From Alopecurus myosuroides (taxonomy: Eukaryota; Streptophyta; Magnoliopsida; Poales; Poaceae): DNA of 64,000 nucleotides. Shown piece by piece: positions 44,515 to 55,647 of this stretch. Each line of letters opens with the position of its first letter. Positions within the stretch are counted from its first letter, which is position 1. Both the position numbers and the translations under genes were made by a program. The notes under the pieces are model-generated. The model saw nothing but the letters and a program-made list of their open reading frames with translations. It did no database searches and was not told where the DNA came from. The stretch lies in contig CM054057.1 in assembly GCA_028641055.1 (NCBI GenBank), positions 720,436,310-720,500,309 of the forward strand. Direction: 5' to 3'.

Positions 44515-44650
44515 GGCGCGTGCGTTGGGTGGACGCCGGGGCCGGAGTGGCCACCGGCGTGAGGGGGGAGGGGAGGGTGCAAGACGCGCGCTAGCGGGCG
44601 GGAGCTAGACGAAGCTCGGGTGCTGATTCCCTGCGTGGTCAAACGTTGGT

Positions 44651-45245
44651 CAATGTGTGGTCAATGTATATTCCAACTATGGTCAAACGTTGGTCAAACT
44701 CTGGTCAACATGTGGTCAAACTAGTCAAACTCTAGTCAATGTGTGGTCAAACTATTCAAACTTGGGTCAAACTTTTCAAATTATTGTTATCAAACTTTAA
44801 CAGTAAATGTGTGACATCATGCTCAAGGGCTTAATAGGATTGATATGATACATATATCAATAAGTTATAACTTCTTTCCCGGGACTGCAGTCGAATGGAA
44901 CTAAGATGTTAAGTGTGCTAGGGCTGGAGTAGTTTGAGGATGGGTGACCTAGTGGGAAGTTGACCAAAATTGGTGAGTGAATAAAAAACATTTTAAAAAA
45001 TAAAATTTTGGGGAATCAGTGGCGCACCAAACGGGTGCGCCACTGATAAGGAATCAGTGGCGCATCACACTGGTGCGCCTGATACTATGGGGAATCAGTG
45101 GCGCACCACACTAGTGCGCCACTGATGAGGAATCAGTGGCGCACCACTGGTGCGCCACTGATGCTCTGGAGTATCAGTGGCGCAATAGTAGTGGCGCACC
45201 ATGGTGCGCCACTGATTGTCCAAAGTGGTGCGCCACTGATGCCCT
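44651..45245. repeat. Right arm: GGTCAAAC array and subterminal palindromes
   Basis: 44651-44790 continues the TGGTCAAAC-rich array seen at 37690-37836, which the LINE interrupts. 45012-45245 contains about five GAATCAGTGGCGCACCA...GTGCGCCACTGAT palindromes mirroring the left end. Confidence 0.8.
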
Positions 45246-45610
45246 TTTTCCTAGTAGTGTGTTGGGCATCGTGGTGGTGTCGGCGGCCGGCCAGGCGACG
45301 GCGAGCTGGATGCTCACCGTCTAGATCCCGTCTCGGTGGTGGTGGTGAGGCAGTGGACAGTACGTCCTACCCCATTGTTGGCAATCCCAGCTCGTTTCTC
45401 GTCGGTGGTGAGGCTAAAGGAGGCTCCTTGCGGCACATGTCCGAGGTGCTTCGGGGTCGACGCCAGGACTGGGGCGAAATCCCCGCTTGTAGCTGATGAC
45501 TTTGTTCTTCATTTGGAATCCTTAGACAGATCATTGCATTAAGTGGGTTATATTATTTCTTGAGGTTCTGTTAAGAATGATCAGGACATTCATGAACTGA
45601 ACCATTGCAT

Positions 45611-45902
45611 CCGGAGGCGCACCGGCTCATGCTGCCACCACACACGGCGTCGCCTCGCTACCCTCGTCAGCGCCGCTAATTAAGGAGAGGAACCCTCACC
45701 TTTTCATGAAGATTCGGAAAGCCAAGAGAAGTAGCATCGGTGAAAAACTATGAGCTTTGGTATAGTTTTTCACCGATGCTACTTCTCTTGGCTTTATAAA
45801 TCTTCAGGAAAAGGTGAGGTTTCCTCTTCTTAATTACCGGTGCTGACGAGGGTAGCGAGGCGACGCCGTGTGTGGTGGCAGCATGAGCCAGTGCGCCTCC
45901 GG
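45611..45902. repeat. Hairpin A: 292-bp near-perfect inverted repeat
   Basis: The left arm (45611-45751) begins CCGGAGGCGCACCGGCTCAT and ends TGAAAAACTAT. The right arm (45762-45902) is its reverse complement with about ten mismatches or small gaps. The loop is ten bases. It lies upstream of the TNP2 gene. Confidence 0.85.
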
Positions 45903-46323
45903 TTGGTCGCCGCCGCTCTATGCATTGCTCTGGATAGATTCGCTTAATTAGTAGTATATATGTTGTTTATTAACACTACATCTTCCCTTTTGCAGGAAAT
46001 GGATCGAGGTTGAGGATCGAGGCCAGGAGCGTCGGCGCAGGTGGGGATTTGCTGAGGAGGGTCGTCGCAGGCCGGGAGCGTCTGCGATCATCTTCGTTGA
46101 CAGCCGGCCACGCTTTGAGGGTTAAAACCTCCCCCTCGGCCATCACTCCTTTTCTCCCTATATTGTTTTTTTGTAGATCACCAAACTAGTCGCGTTACGC
46201 TAGGCGTCTCCCGTTCGGAAGAGTTGTAGTTATTAAAATAGAACTCTTTGTATATATTTATATACAAAGATCTATATTTTTATAACCGCGACTGTTTCGA
46301 ATTGTCCATGTTTTTGGACAGCT

Positions 46324-46523
46324 CGTGGATGTGTAGCTGTGTTTGTTTTCCATGTTCTACTCCTATCCGAGACAGATTTCGGTGCGCCTCTCTGTTGTTC
46401 TCCGAGTACACATTCTCTCAACCCCGTGGTCGAGTGTGTATTAGGAGAACAGGGGAGGTGCTGCCGAAATTTGTCTCGGATAGGAGTAGACATGGAAAAC
46501 AAACACAAGCTACACATCCACAC
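46324..46523. repeat. Hairpin B: about 200-bp inverted repeat
   Basis: The left arm contains GTGGATGTGTAGCTGTGTTT and ACTCCTATCCGAGACA; the right arm (to about 46523) is the imperfect reverse complement (TGTCTCGGATAGGAGTAGAC, CAAGCTACACATCCA). The loop is around 46413-46435. It lies about 145 bp before the TNP2 start. Confidence 0.8.
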
Positions 46524-46667
46524 GGGTGGGATTAGGACCTATCTTTACCTAGTAGGCATGTAGGATTGCATTCAAAGCGTAAACTTGCAGTATGTTGTAG
46601 ATAATTTAAACAAACTTGTTAAATTTTAAACACATGTTAATATGTCTGAGCATTCATCAGCGTGGAA

Positions 46668-49600
46668 ATGGAGGAACGCGAGTGGATGTACAGTGGCCGA
46701 CCGAGTGTGAAGGATATGACAATGGATTGGGTTACAAAGACCAACCAGTTCTTGGATTTTGCATGTGCTAGAGTTGACGATTCGTCTGATGTATGGTGCC
46801 CCTGTAGTCGTTGTCGTAACATGACAGAGAAAACTGAGGATAGTCATTTCTGATCACCTTGGGGAGTACGGGTTTTATGCCAAACTATTACCGTTGGGTG
46901 TACCATGGCGAGTCTGCGATCCCGTTACGCCGGAGAAAGAAGAAGAAAGAAGGTGGCACCTAGCACTGAGGATGCATCGACCGATTTTGATACCGGTTTT
47001 GACAGGATGTTAGACGATTTCACTACTGCACATGCACCTGAAAATCCAACCGGTGAGGGAGATGCCCCCGGGTATGCGGAGGAGAGCACGAAAGAGTTCT
47101 ATGACACATTGTTTGAGACACAAAAACCATTGCACGAGCATACACGAGTTTCTCAACTTGATGCCATCGGCGGCTTATGGCGGTCAAAAGCCAGCACAAT
47201 GTAAGCATAGCCGCCTTTGATGCATTTCTGACCGTTATTGCCACCCTCTTGCCGGCGGAACACCTTCTTCCAAAGAACATGTACGAGTCGAAAAAAATCC
47301 TCGGTTCCCTTAAGATGCCGTATGAAAAGATAGATTGTTGTCCGAAGAGTTGCATGTTGTTCAGGAAAGAGCATGAGAAGACAAAGTACTGTGTCAAATG
47401 CGGGGCCTCTAGGTTTCTGGAGGTGGACTCCGGTAATGGTCAGAAGACGCAGCTAACAGTCGCCAAAAAGATCCTTCGGTATCTTCCATTCATACCGCGG
47501 ATCCAAAGGCTTTTTATGACCGAGGAATCTGCGAAACAGATGAGATGGCCGTCAGACGGGAAGAGGTACCGTCCTCATAAGATGATACATCCGTATGATG
47601 GTGAAGCATGCAAGGACTTTGTTGGCAAACATAAGAAGAAAGCGGGTGACCCCAGGAGTGTAGCCGTTGTGTTATCAACCGATGGTTTCAACCCATATGG
47701 TATGACGTCTGCCTCATACAGCTGTTGGCCGATGTTTGTTATCCCGATGAACCTCCCCCCCCCCCGGCGTGTGCATGCAACGGCAGAACATGTTCATGTC
47801 GCTGATAATTCCAGGGCCTGAGTATCCAGGGAAGAATATGTCCGTGTTCATGGAGCCGCTGGTAGATGATCTGCTCATTGCTTGGAACACCGGGGTACGA
47901 ACATACGACGCCGCAGAAAAGAAGCACTTCGATATGTATGTTTGGTACTTCACTTCCCTGCATGACCTTCCGGCTCGCGCGATATTCTGCGGCTGGTGCA
48001 CTCATGGGAAGTGGCCTTGTCCGGTGTGCTACCAGGCTGTGACTTTTGTTTGGCTCAAAAAGGGTGGAAAATACTCATTCTTTGACCAACATCGTCAGTT
48101 CCTTCGTCTTGGTCACAAATACCGGCGAAATAAAAAGAAGTGGACGAAAGATGTAGCTGTCGATGCTCCACGACCAACTTTGATGACCGGTGTAGACGTG
48201 AAGGCTCAGCTAGAAAGTCTGGAGCTCAATGCCGAGGGGACTGGCTTTCTGGGATATGGAGAGTGGCACCAGTGGACTCACATCTCATGCCTGTGGAAGC
48301 TCCCTTACATGCAGGATCTTCTTCTTCCACATAACATTGATGTCATGCACACGGAAAAAAATATCGCCGAGGCCCTTTCGGCAACACTTATGGATCTTGA
48401 GAAGACGAAGGATAACGTTAAGGCAAGAGTCGATCAAGAGGAGCTATGTGACAGGGAACATTTAAACATGAAGCCTCCCACCAAAACCAAAAAAACGTGG
48501 ACGAAGCCACCGGCCCCTTTCTGCCTGACTAGGGCCCAAAGGAAGGAAGTTCTCCAATGGATCTTGGACTGTCTCTTCTTCCCTGATGGGTACGCAGCTA
48601 ATATAATGAGGGGAGTGAATCTTGCAGGGCTTCGGATAACAGGGCTCAAGAGTCATGACTACCACGTATGGATTGAGCGGATCATGCCTGTCATGATTCG
48701 AGGATACGTTGATGAGGAAATTTGGCTAGTGCTAGCCAAGTTGAGTTTTTTCTTTCGCCAGCTTTGTGCCAAGGAATTAGATAGAGTTGTGGTTGCTAAG
48801 TTGGAGGAACAGGTTGCCGGCTTACTGGTGGACCTAGAGGCGATCTTTCCTCCCGACTTCTTTAATCCGATGCAACACTTGCTCTTGCATCTCGCTGAAG
48901 AGGCACGATTGGGTGTCCCTGTGCAGTACCGCTGTATGTTTTCAACCGAGAGAGAGCAGAAGAAACTTAGAGAGAAAAGCACGAACAAATGTCGCATCGA
49001 AATCCATATGTGAGGCAACCCTCAACGAGGAGGGTACCAAAGTACTATCAAATCCACCATAATCCAGTTTGTACAATTATGACCCCAACTCCGCGGATGC
49101 ACCCGAGCTTAGCATACTTGCAGGGCTTGGTGGCAGATCAAGTGGCGCGAAGCAAGAGCAAGTAGACTCACATGAACAGTGGACGGCTATTCTCTCGTGT
49201 GTCTTGAAGAACACGACGGAAGTAAAGCCCTACATTGAGTAAGTGCTCAACACCTTCTTTTCACAAGCTTTCATTCCCATAGTTTGTGTCTAACTCCGAT
49301 TTTTGTCATTCGGCACCTAGGTTATTTGAGAAAGAAACCTGGAAACATCATTCCCGAGAACCTACCTACGACGAGAAGACGACTATTTTTAAGAAGGGTG
49401 GCAAAGGAGGCGGCGGTTTCATTAGTTGGTTCGCCACAAAAGTAACACTCTATCTTACATGGTTTCTAGTGGGACATATTTTAAGGCGATCTTAGCTTTA
49501 AGTAACACTCCTATTGACCTTGTAGGCTTTAACCGACAAGGAAATGAGTCCCGAGTTAAGGCAACTTGCCCGCAGCTTCACCTACTCCCTCAAGACATTC

Positions 49601-50350
49601 ACATCTTACGATGTGAATGGGTATCGCTTCCATACCCGTTCTTACGATGAGAAACGGCCGAACCAGAAGACAAATAATTTCGGGGTCTTCACGAAGGCCG
49701 GTGGTGATTACTTCGGCATCGTCGAGGGAATTTATGAGCTTGATTTCCATTTCGGCACGAAGAACCCGGTTGTATTCAAATGCCATTGGTTCGATCCAAC
49801 GAGAGTGAGACAAAATCCTGAAATTGGATTGATCGAAATTGAACGAGCATCTGTCTATGGGGGAGATGATGTCTACATCATTGCACAACATGCCACCCAA
49901 GTATTCTATCTCCCCTACCCATGCAAAACTATGAAACGTCTCCAGGGGTGGGATGTGGTGATCACGGTGCCACCGCGTAATAGACCACCTCCTCCAAACG
50001 ATGAAGATTACCACCAGCGCATAAACCCCATCACCTATGAGGGAGAGTTCTATCAAGAGGACGACGATGGGCTCACCGGCCGGTTCAGCATCGACTTGCC
50101 CACAATTGACGAAATGGTAGAAGACTACGATGATAATGGCATGGGCGCCGAGAGTGAGCAAGACGACGATCCAGCTGTTCCTAACTCTAAGGACGTGGAA
50201 CTACTTGAACGTCTCCACATACCCGATGTTGAGGAGCCGAGGGGTCCACCATCGAACTACATGGAAGAGTGGTGGTACACTCGTGATAGCGACGATGATG
50301 ATGATCCCGGTCCAAGTTATGATCCCAAGGATGTAGACAATGGGTTCTGA
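46668..50350 (+). pseudogene. TNP2-type CACTA transposase, three or more exons, with frame breaks
   Basis: It starts at ATG 46668 with the transposase-associated domain (WMYSGRPS...CPCSRCRN). After frame changes near 46845-46910 and 47165 comes the tnp2 core: CKSCMLF-type zinc region CCPKSCMLF...YCVKCG, LSTDGFNPYG, then IIPGPEYPGKNMSVFMEPL, NIDVMHTEKNI and FFPDGYAANI. A C-run at about 47753-47764 shifts the frame between NLPPP and GVCMQRQN. The long frame stops at 49016-49018, but coding resumes (YDPNSADAPELSILAGLGG) to 49238. Introns 49239-49320 and 49442-49525 lead to the C-terminal DUF4216 exon (49526-50350; VNGYRFHTRSYDEKRPNQKT, GGDYFGIVEGIYEL, VFKCHWFDP). Its product would bind and cut CACTA ends; this copy looks inactive. 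Confidence 0.88.
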
Positions 50351-50418
50351 ACCATTTGTGTTCCAACTATGTAACCGTCAATGTATAATCTATATTTACA
50401 AGGAATAGAGTGGTAGAA

Positions 50419-50908
50419 GTTCATACAAAAATGAAATTCACCTTATCCTGGCAAGGATAATTTCACCTTTTCTGTACTTAAATATCTAAATATAAACTAG
50501 CACAAGCGCTATTCGTAACCACGGTCAGCTTAAAATCCTGACATTTGTCATGGTGCTTAGAGTCTCCAAGCACTTACGATTTTCTGCTGAAAATCTCCTC
50601 CCATGAGCTTGAAGAACCTGATCTTGTTAACATCCATGTGCTCCCAGTAGTAACCAAAATAATAGTGCAGGGAGTGGCAAGAGCACTACTACTGGGAGCA
50701 CATGGATGTGAACAAGATCAGGTTCTTCAAGCTCATGGGAGGAGATTTTCAGCAGAAAATCGTAAGTGCTAGCACCATGACAAATGTCAGGATTTTAAGC
50801 AGCCCTGGTTACGATGAGCGCTTGTGCTAGTTTATATTTAGATATTTAAGTACAGAAAAGGTGAAATTGTCCTTGCCAGGATAAGGTCAATTTCATTTTT
50901 GTATGAAC
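50419..50908. repeat. Hairpin C: 490-bp inverted repeat between the two transposase genes
   Basis: Left arm 50419-50652 (GTTCATACAAAAATGAAATT to CTCCCAGTAGTA) pairs with right arm 50687-50908; the loop is 34 bases. The arms are well over 90% matched by eye, with one roughly 12-base bulge (AGAGTCTCCAAG region near 50562-50572). Confidence 0.88.
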
Positions 50909-51169
50909 GATTTAGCATTTAGTTTTCACTATTTGTGTGCCACTTCGAAACTTATAGCTTGTAATATTTTTCTATTCCGAACTTCTTATTGCTATTACAT
51001 TACTTGCGCTTCAACTATTGTCACACTTTAATATTTTAATTGCGCTTTAATTTATTTTTGCATGTACATAATATGCTTTGTATGAATTACTCTTTGTTTA
51101 TTTAACTTTTTAACATTTGTTATCACCTGTACTAAATCGGGTTCCCTCTTGTGTCATAACAGGTGAAAC

Positions 51170-53475
51170 ATGGCAGGTTCCAAGGCCCCCAAGGGGGTAA
51201 AGCGCACCGCACACCAAGAAGGCCCATGTGACGGGCTTGTACGCCAGATCTGAGGATGGCGCGCGCACACTGATAGGGCGACGACGGGTTGCGACGCCCG
51301 GCGCGGGCACGGAGGAGACCTCTAGCTCACGGAGAGCCCCGGCCCGTCGCCCAGGGGGGCGTGGTTCGCACCGGGCTGCTCGCTCACAGAGCCCCTTGCC
51401 CGAGGTTACTTCTTCTGACTCGGAGGAGGAGCAGGAGGATGAGGAGCAGCAGGAGGAGGAGGAGCACGAGCAGGAGGGGTCAGACGCCGAGGACGGGTCT
51501 GACCGGGACGAGGAGGAGGAGCAGCAGCCCTCGGACCCGGAGTCCGAGGAGGACGAGGACTTGTTCGCACACCCGCTCCCCCAGCTAGGGAAAGTGTGGC
51601 CCGCGGACAAGAAACCTTTTCTGCGTGGGCCCACGCGGCTACCTGAGCCGCCATACCCCCACCGGCACCACTTGGTCAGACCGGACGGCGACACGTAAGT
51701 GATTGTTAATCATTGTTGCTACATTTTTGCTATATTAATTTTTCATCAAAACATAACTAACTAGCTTGTTTTTCTTTTGTGCACGTGCAGGTCCTTGGCG
51801 TATGTGGGGCCCAGGCCACCACGGCCCATGAGCGGCATCCTTGGGCTTCTTTGCAAGAAGCATTTCCCAGGCTTGGTCACCCTGGATGGCAAGGAGGAGC
51901 CAGCTGCTTCCTGGAAGCACTACGAGCAGGTGCCCGATGTGGCGGACAAGTGGGGCCGGGTGTACGACCACTTAGGCACCCGGTTGATTACAGATTTCTG
52001 GGTTAGTATATTTTCCAATGCTAAATGGTTTTAGGGCAATATCTTTCGTGAAATATATATATATCGTGCTAATGTATTCAATTTCTGCAATGGTTGTAGG
52101 ACTACTTCACCTGCGTCGAGGGGGAAGAGGGTAGGGCCACGGCTGTGCTGATCAAGATGGCCAAGAAGCTTATCCGTGACATGCACTACGAGGCGCGTGT
52201 GCTGTGGGTGGTTAAGTTCTACGCCAAATACTTGAACACCACGTTGTCCAAGAAGGACGCCCGACAGATTCACATGTCGGAGGTCCAATACTTGAAGGTA
52301 AGGACATAGTCTTTAAAGTTATTCGTATATGGCCGCCGGGTGGTCTCACGTGGCTCTAATTTTTTTAAACAGGTGGTGCCTCAGTGGCTGGCCAACAAGC
52401 TGCCTTGCTATAAGGTGATGGTCGCGAAGTGGGTGAGCGACGGGTACAAGGCGGAACACGCCGCGTGCCGGGCCCGACGTCTTCTGCTAGGCGAGGGACA
52501 CCGTCAGGGTGGCCTCACCCTCACCGGCATCGTCCAGAGAGAGGTAAATAACCGTTTCAATCAATGCAATGTTCTTTGTAACTTTATAGGTTTTTGCTAA
52601 TATAATTCTGCTTTCAATTGTAGGCCGAGAAGGGCAATGAGATCACTCGCATGCAGGCCTTCCGTAGGACCCGGACCCCCAAGGTGCTGAAACCTGATGT
52701 ACCGGCTGATCAGCAGTGGATCAACTCGCAAACCAGCAAGAAGTGGGACAAGTACGTCGAGAAGATGAAGGAGAAGCACGGCCCTGACTGTGACCCCTTC
52801 ACGGCCCCCTATGATCCACAGGTTGCTATGGTTGCGGGAGAGGGTCGAAGGAACGGCAGATTTGCCTTCGCCAATGGCGCCTTCGATACCACAGGTACGC
52901 CCACACTCTCCCAGATCCGTGCGAGGTCGGTCAGCTCATCGCCCTCTATCGAGCGCCGCCCACGGCCAGGACTAGATGCCATCGCCGCTATGCAGGTACA
53001 ATCATTCTTTAGCACCCGTATATCTTGTTTCCTTTGCGCAATTGTTGACATTAAACATCCCGTAGGATGAAGTTGATGAAAACAAGCGGATCGCGATGGA
53101 GTCCCAAGAGAAGGTCCAAAGAATGGAGGCGCAGATGAGTAGCCAGCATGCATGGATGCAGGCAATGATGCATGTATTATTTTCACCCCTTTTAGTTCCA
53201 TTCATCATTATATGCGTGTAAACTCACCGGTCTATCTCTTTTCATCTTTGCAGATGGTCAGCGCTCTTCCACGGGATCCATCAGCTCCTCCTCTACCTCC
53301 TCTACCGCCGTTCAACCTCAACTTGGTAAGTTGGCTTGCAGCTTGTTAACTGATTCATTTTTCCAGCTTAGTCGACTAATATGGATCTTTATAGGGAAAT
53401 GCTTCATCATCGGGAACCCAGAACGACATGGACCAGGACGGATCTCGAGCTGACGGTGACGAGTCGGCTCCGTAG
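51170..53475 (+). pseudogene. Second CACTA gene (plant transposase, Ptta/En/Spm class), eight exons
   Basis: Exons by splice sites and frame: 51170-51694, 51791-52001, 52100-52297, 52373-52543, 52624-52995, 53066-53173, 53254-53325, 53395-53475 (stop TAG). The first exon carries a long acidic tract (EEEQEDEEQQEEEEHEQEG). Exons 3-5 carry WVVKFYAKYLNTTLSKKDA, NKLPCYKVMVAKWVSDGYK and WINSQTSKKWDKYVEKM, matching my memory of the transposase_24 family that assists TNP2 by binding subterminal repeats. Exon 6 is coiled-coil-like (RIAMESQEKVQRMEAQM). A frame change near 51205 separates the ATG from the main frame, so the start is broken or lies elsewhere; a splice acceptor (AACAG) just precedes the ATG. 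Downstream frames are clean. Confidence 0.78.
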
Positions 53476-53779
53476 ACCTCTGTCATTGTTGTGGATCCAT
53501 AGATGATGATGAACTTGTGAACTTGTGAACTACTTAGGATGCTTGTAGGATGGCGTTTAAACCTTTGTGTCATGCATTCTGTGTTTGTGGAGCTAAATAT
53601 TAAGTATATTATGCATTTGTTTCTATTTTGGTGCAAATATGTGTGTTCTGTGTTTGTGGAGCTAAATATGAAGTATATGTGTGTTCTGTGTATTCTGGTA
53701 CTGAAACATTTGAAAAATATGTGATTTGTGATTTGATTGCAGGGAATGAAGCAAATGCAAACAGTTTCTGTTAAAATTG

Positions 53780-54516
53780 CAACCTCTTTGCCGAGTGTTG
53801 CACTCGGCAAAGACCCAAATGGTCACTATGCCGAGTGTTACACTCGGCAAAGCGGTTGCCCAGGCGACCAAATGGCACCTGGGACTATGCCGAGTGTCAC
53901 GGCACTCGGCATAGTCCCCACTCGGTGGAGTGAGCACGCTCGGCGAACAGACACTCGGCAAACTCAGGCACTCGGCATAGTGTTTCTGATCTTTGCCGAG
54001 TGCCACGACACTCGGCCTACAGGCCACTCGGCTGAGCACTATGCCACTCGGCGAAAGGACACTCGGCAAAGCGGCCACTCGGCGAACAGGGCCTGCCTCT
54101 TTGCCGAGTGTCACGACACTCGGCGTACAGGACACGTGGCGCTACCGTGGACGCCTCGTGTCAGGATCTTTGCCGAGTGTTGCACTCGGCAAAGGGTGAC
54201 ACGTGGCGCTACCATGGACGCCTGGGCCCAGGAACTTTGCCGAGTGTTGCACTCGGCAAAGTGTCGAGCACCGTTCCGTTATAGACTAAGGAACGGAACA
54301 TGTTCCAGGAAACTTTGCCGAGTGTACACGGAAAATACTCGGCAAAGAGGTTGCCGAGCATCCCGTGGTCTGACACTCGGCAAAGTTTCGATTGCCGAGA
54401 TGAACGTCGCCGAGTACTCTGTGCCGAGTGTGGCACTCGGCAAAGAGTATGCCGAGTATTTTTGGGCCTTCGCCGAGTATTTATGATACACGGCGAACTG
54501 CCAGATTCCAGTAGTG
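53780..54516. repeat. Right subterminal TTTGCCGAGTG array and terminus of the large CACTA element
   Basis: About twenty copies of GCCGAGTG or its complement CACTCGGC, often as palindromic pairs of the form TTTGCCGAGTGTTGCACTCG. The element ends at 54516 in CAGTAGTG. This motif is known from grass CACTA families. Confidence 0.9.
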
Positions 54517-54640
54517 AGAGAACACACAACGACAAGTCCTCCCATTTCTGAATTGTATTTGATGTGTTCATGTGTTCTTACAGCGGCGGGCACATGATAT
54601 TAACAAAGAGTATTAAGAGTAGGGAAAAAGTGCAATAGAA

Positions 54641-55647
54641 ATCGCTTGCCGGCTGTGATTCTTTTCTCATAGCCCTACTGCACGCCCCCCCCCCTCTCGT
54701 AGCGGATAAGGAGGCGACTAGAAGAGTCCAGTCTTCGGGCCCGGCCCGATCCCGGATCTCCGCCGCCGGCGCCGCCGGAGGAGGATGAGAAAGGTGAGGT
54801 GCCCGGTGCGCCGGTGTACATACTACTCTTAGCTAGTAGGTTTGAGGTTAGATTCCCTAGTTTTCCCTTTGTGGTGTTGGGCGTGATGCCGCGGGGAAGG
54901 CCATCGCCGGAGCTCACAGGCGCTCGCCGGTGTTGGAAGGAAGTTATTCTGGCGCTGCTCAAGCTCCCAAGTAGGGAGATGTCTGCTGCTGCGGCTCCCG
55001 CTTCCCCTCCCCCCCTTCTAAATAAGTCTGTTTTTTTCCGGATCCATTGCGGCGGCCACCATCTTGTTCTGCCTCCTCCGTGCCGTGGCAGGTCTCGGAG
55101 TTCTGACGGCGGCCTGGATTTCACCGATGCGCGCTGCTGGATCTTGTCTGTTTTGTTTTCGAGCTTTGTTTGGTGCTTCGATCTGTTAGCTGCGGTGGTT
55201 GCAGTGTCAGATCGTGGTGGTACGGCGGAGCTTGGGGCAGAGCAGGCGTGGAGAACGGAAGCTTCATCTCGATCGAGTTCATCCATGGTCTTTGTTGACC
55301 AGGATCTGCTGGTTCGATCCAGCGCTAAATCAACCTCTGTGAGGCCCCTACAGTGGTCAGCTGTTGCTGTCGTGCGTGCCGGCGTCGATGCAAGTGGCGT
55401 AGTCCCCGCGGAGGCGTCGTGCGACGGCAAGCTTGACTGCTCTCTGCTCGACAGTGGGGAAGGAGAAGGACCCCGTTGTAATTCAAATTTCTGTAGTAGG
55501 GTGCAATTTCTGGGGACCTATGTGCTATTTCAGATGTTTTGAGGTCCCTTGTATGTTTCTTTGTACACCCACTGCTGGTTAATACGAGAAGCTTCTAGCC
55601 CTTTCGGGGGCGCTCCTTGTTCAAAAAAAAAAAAAAATCGCTTGCCA
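54641..55647 (+). mobile_element. Non-autonomous poly(A) retroposon with target duplication
   Basis: The body (54651 to about 55636) ends in TTGTTCAAAAAAAAAAAAAA. ATCGCTTGCC at 54641-54650 recurs immediately after the tail (about 55638-55647), a 10-12 bp duplication. The GC-rich first half and a 3' end with GTTAATACGAGAAGCTTCT resemble a LINE 5' leader joined to a LINE 3' UTR. The 247-codon plus frame (54799-55542) has no domain I know. It is probably an internally deleted LINE or a LINE-mobilised sequence. Confidence 0.75.

Larger units (their letters stand above)
37836..44635 (-). mobile_element. Near full-length LINE (L1-type) inside the CACTA element
   Basis: The minus-strand 3' end is an A-tail (9 T at 37836-37844). 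The flanks TGGTCAAACGTTGG at 37822-37835 and 44636-44649 are identical, giving a 14-bp duplication; because the target is itself a TGGTCAAAC array, the exact length is uncertain. Between them lie a GC-rich 5' UTR (about 120 bp), ORF1 and ORF2. The long open frames suggest recent activity. It interrupts a non-coding CACTA element. Confidence 0.88.
37132..45259. mobile_element. Non-autonomous CACTA element carrying a LINE
   Basis: The left end is CACTACTAGCAAAATGGC (37132); the right end is CCTTTTTCCTAGTAGTG (ending 45259), which read in reverse begins CACTACTAGGAAAAAGG. A perfect 3-bp duplication TGT lies at 37129-37131 and 45260-45262. Without the 6.8-kb LINE (37836-44635) the element is only about 1.3 kb and encodes nothing. 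It consists of palindromic subterminal repeats and GGTCAAAC-rich arrays, so it must depend on a transposase supplied elsewhere. Confidence 0.93.
45263..54516 (+). mobile_element. Large autonomous-type CACTA element, decayed, left end not found
   Basis: It contains a TNP2 transposase gene (46668-50350), a second transposase gene (51170-53475), a right subterminal array of TTTGCCGAGTG repeats, and a right terminus CCAGATTCCAGTAGTG ending at 54516 (CACTACTGGAATCTGG in reverse). AGA follows at 54517-54519. No matching CACTACTGG left end or GCCGAGTG array is present anywhere to the left in the window. The left end has therefore been lost or is unrecognisable; GC-rich 36740-37131 may be its leader, interrupted by the small CACTA. 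Three long hairpins lie within it. Confidence 0.82.

Noticed and set aside
42146..44608. Plus-strand frames of up to 306 codons.
   Set aside because: Antisense shadows of LINE ORF1, which has zinc knuckles and the correct order relative to ORF2.
53780..54490. Coding frame of 249 codons through the GCCGAGTG array.
   Set aside because: Repetitive non-coding subterminal DNA; the frame exists only because the repeats lack stops.
54675..55542. 251-codon minus frame and 247-codon plus frame.
   Set aside because: Fully overlapping, no domain, within a poly(A) retroposon.
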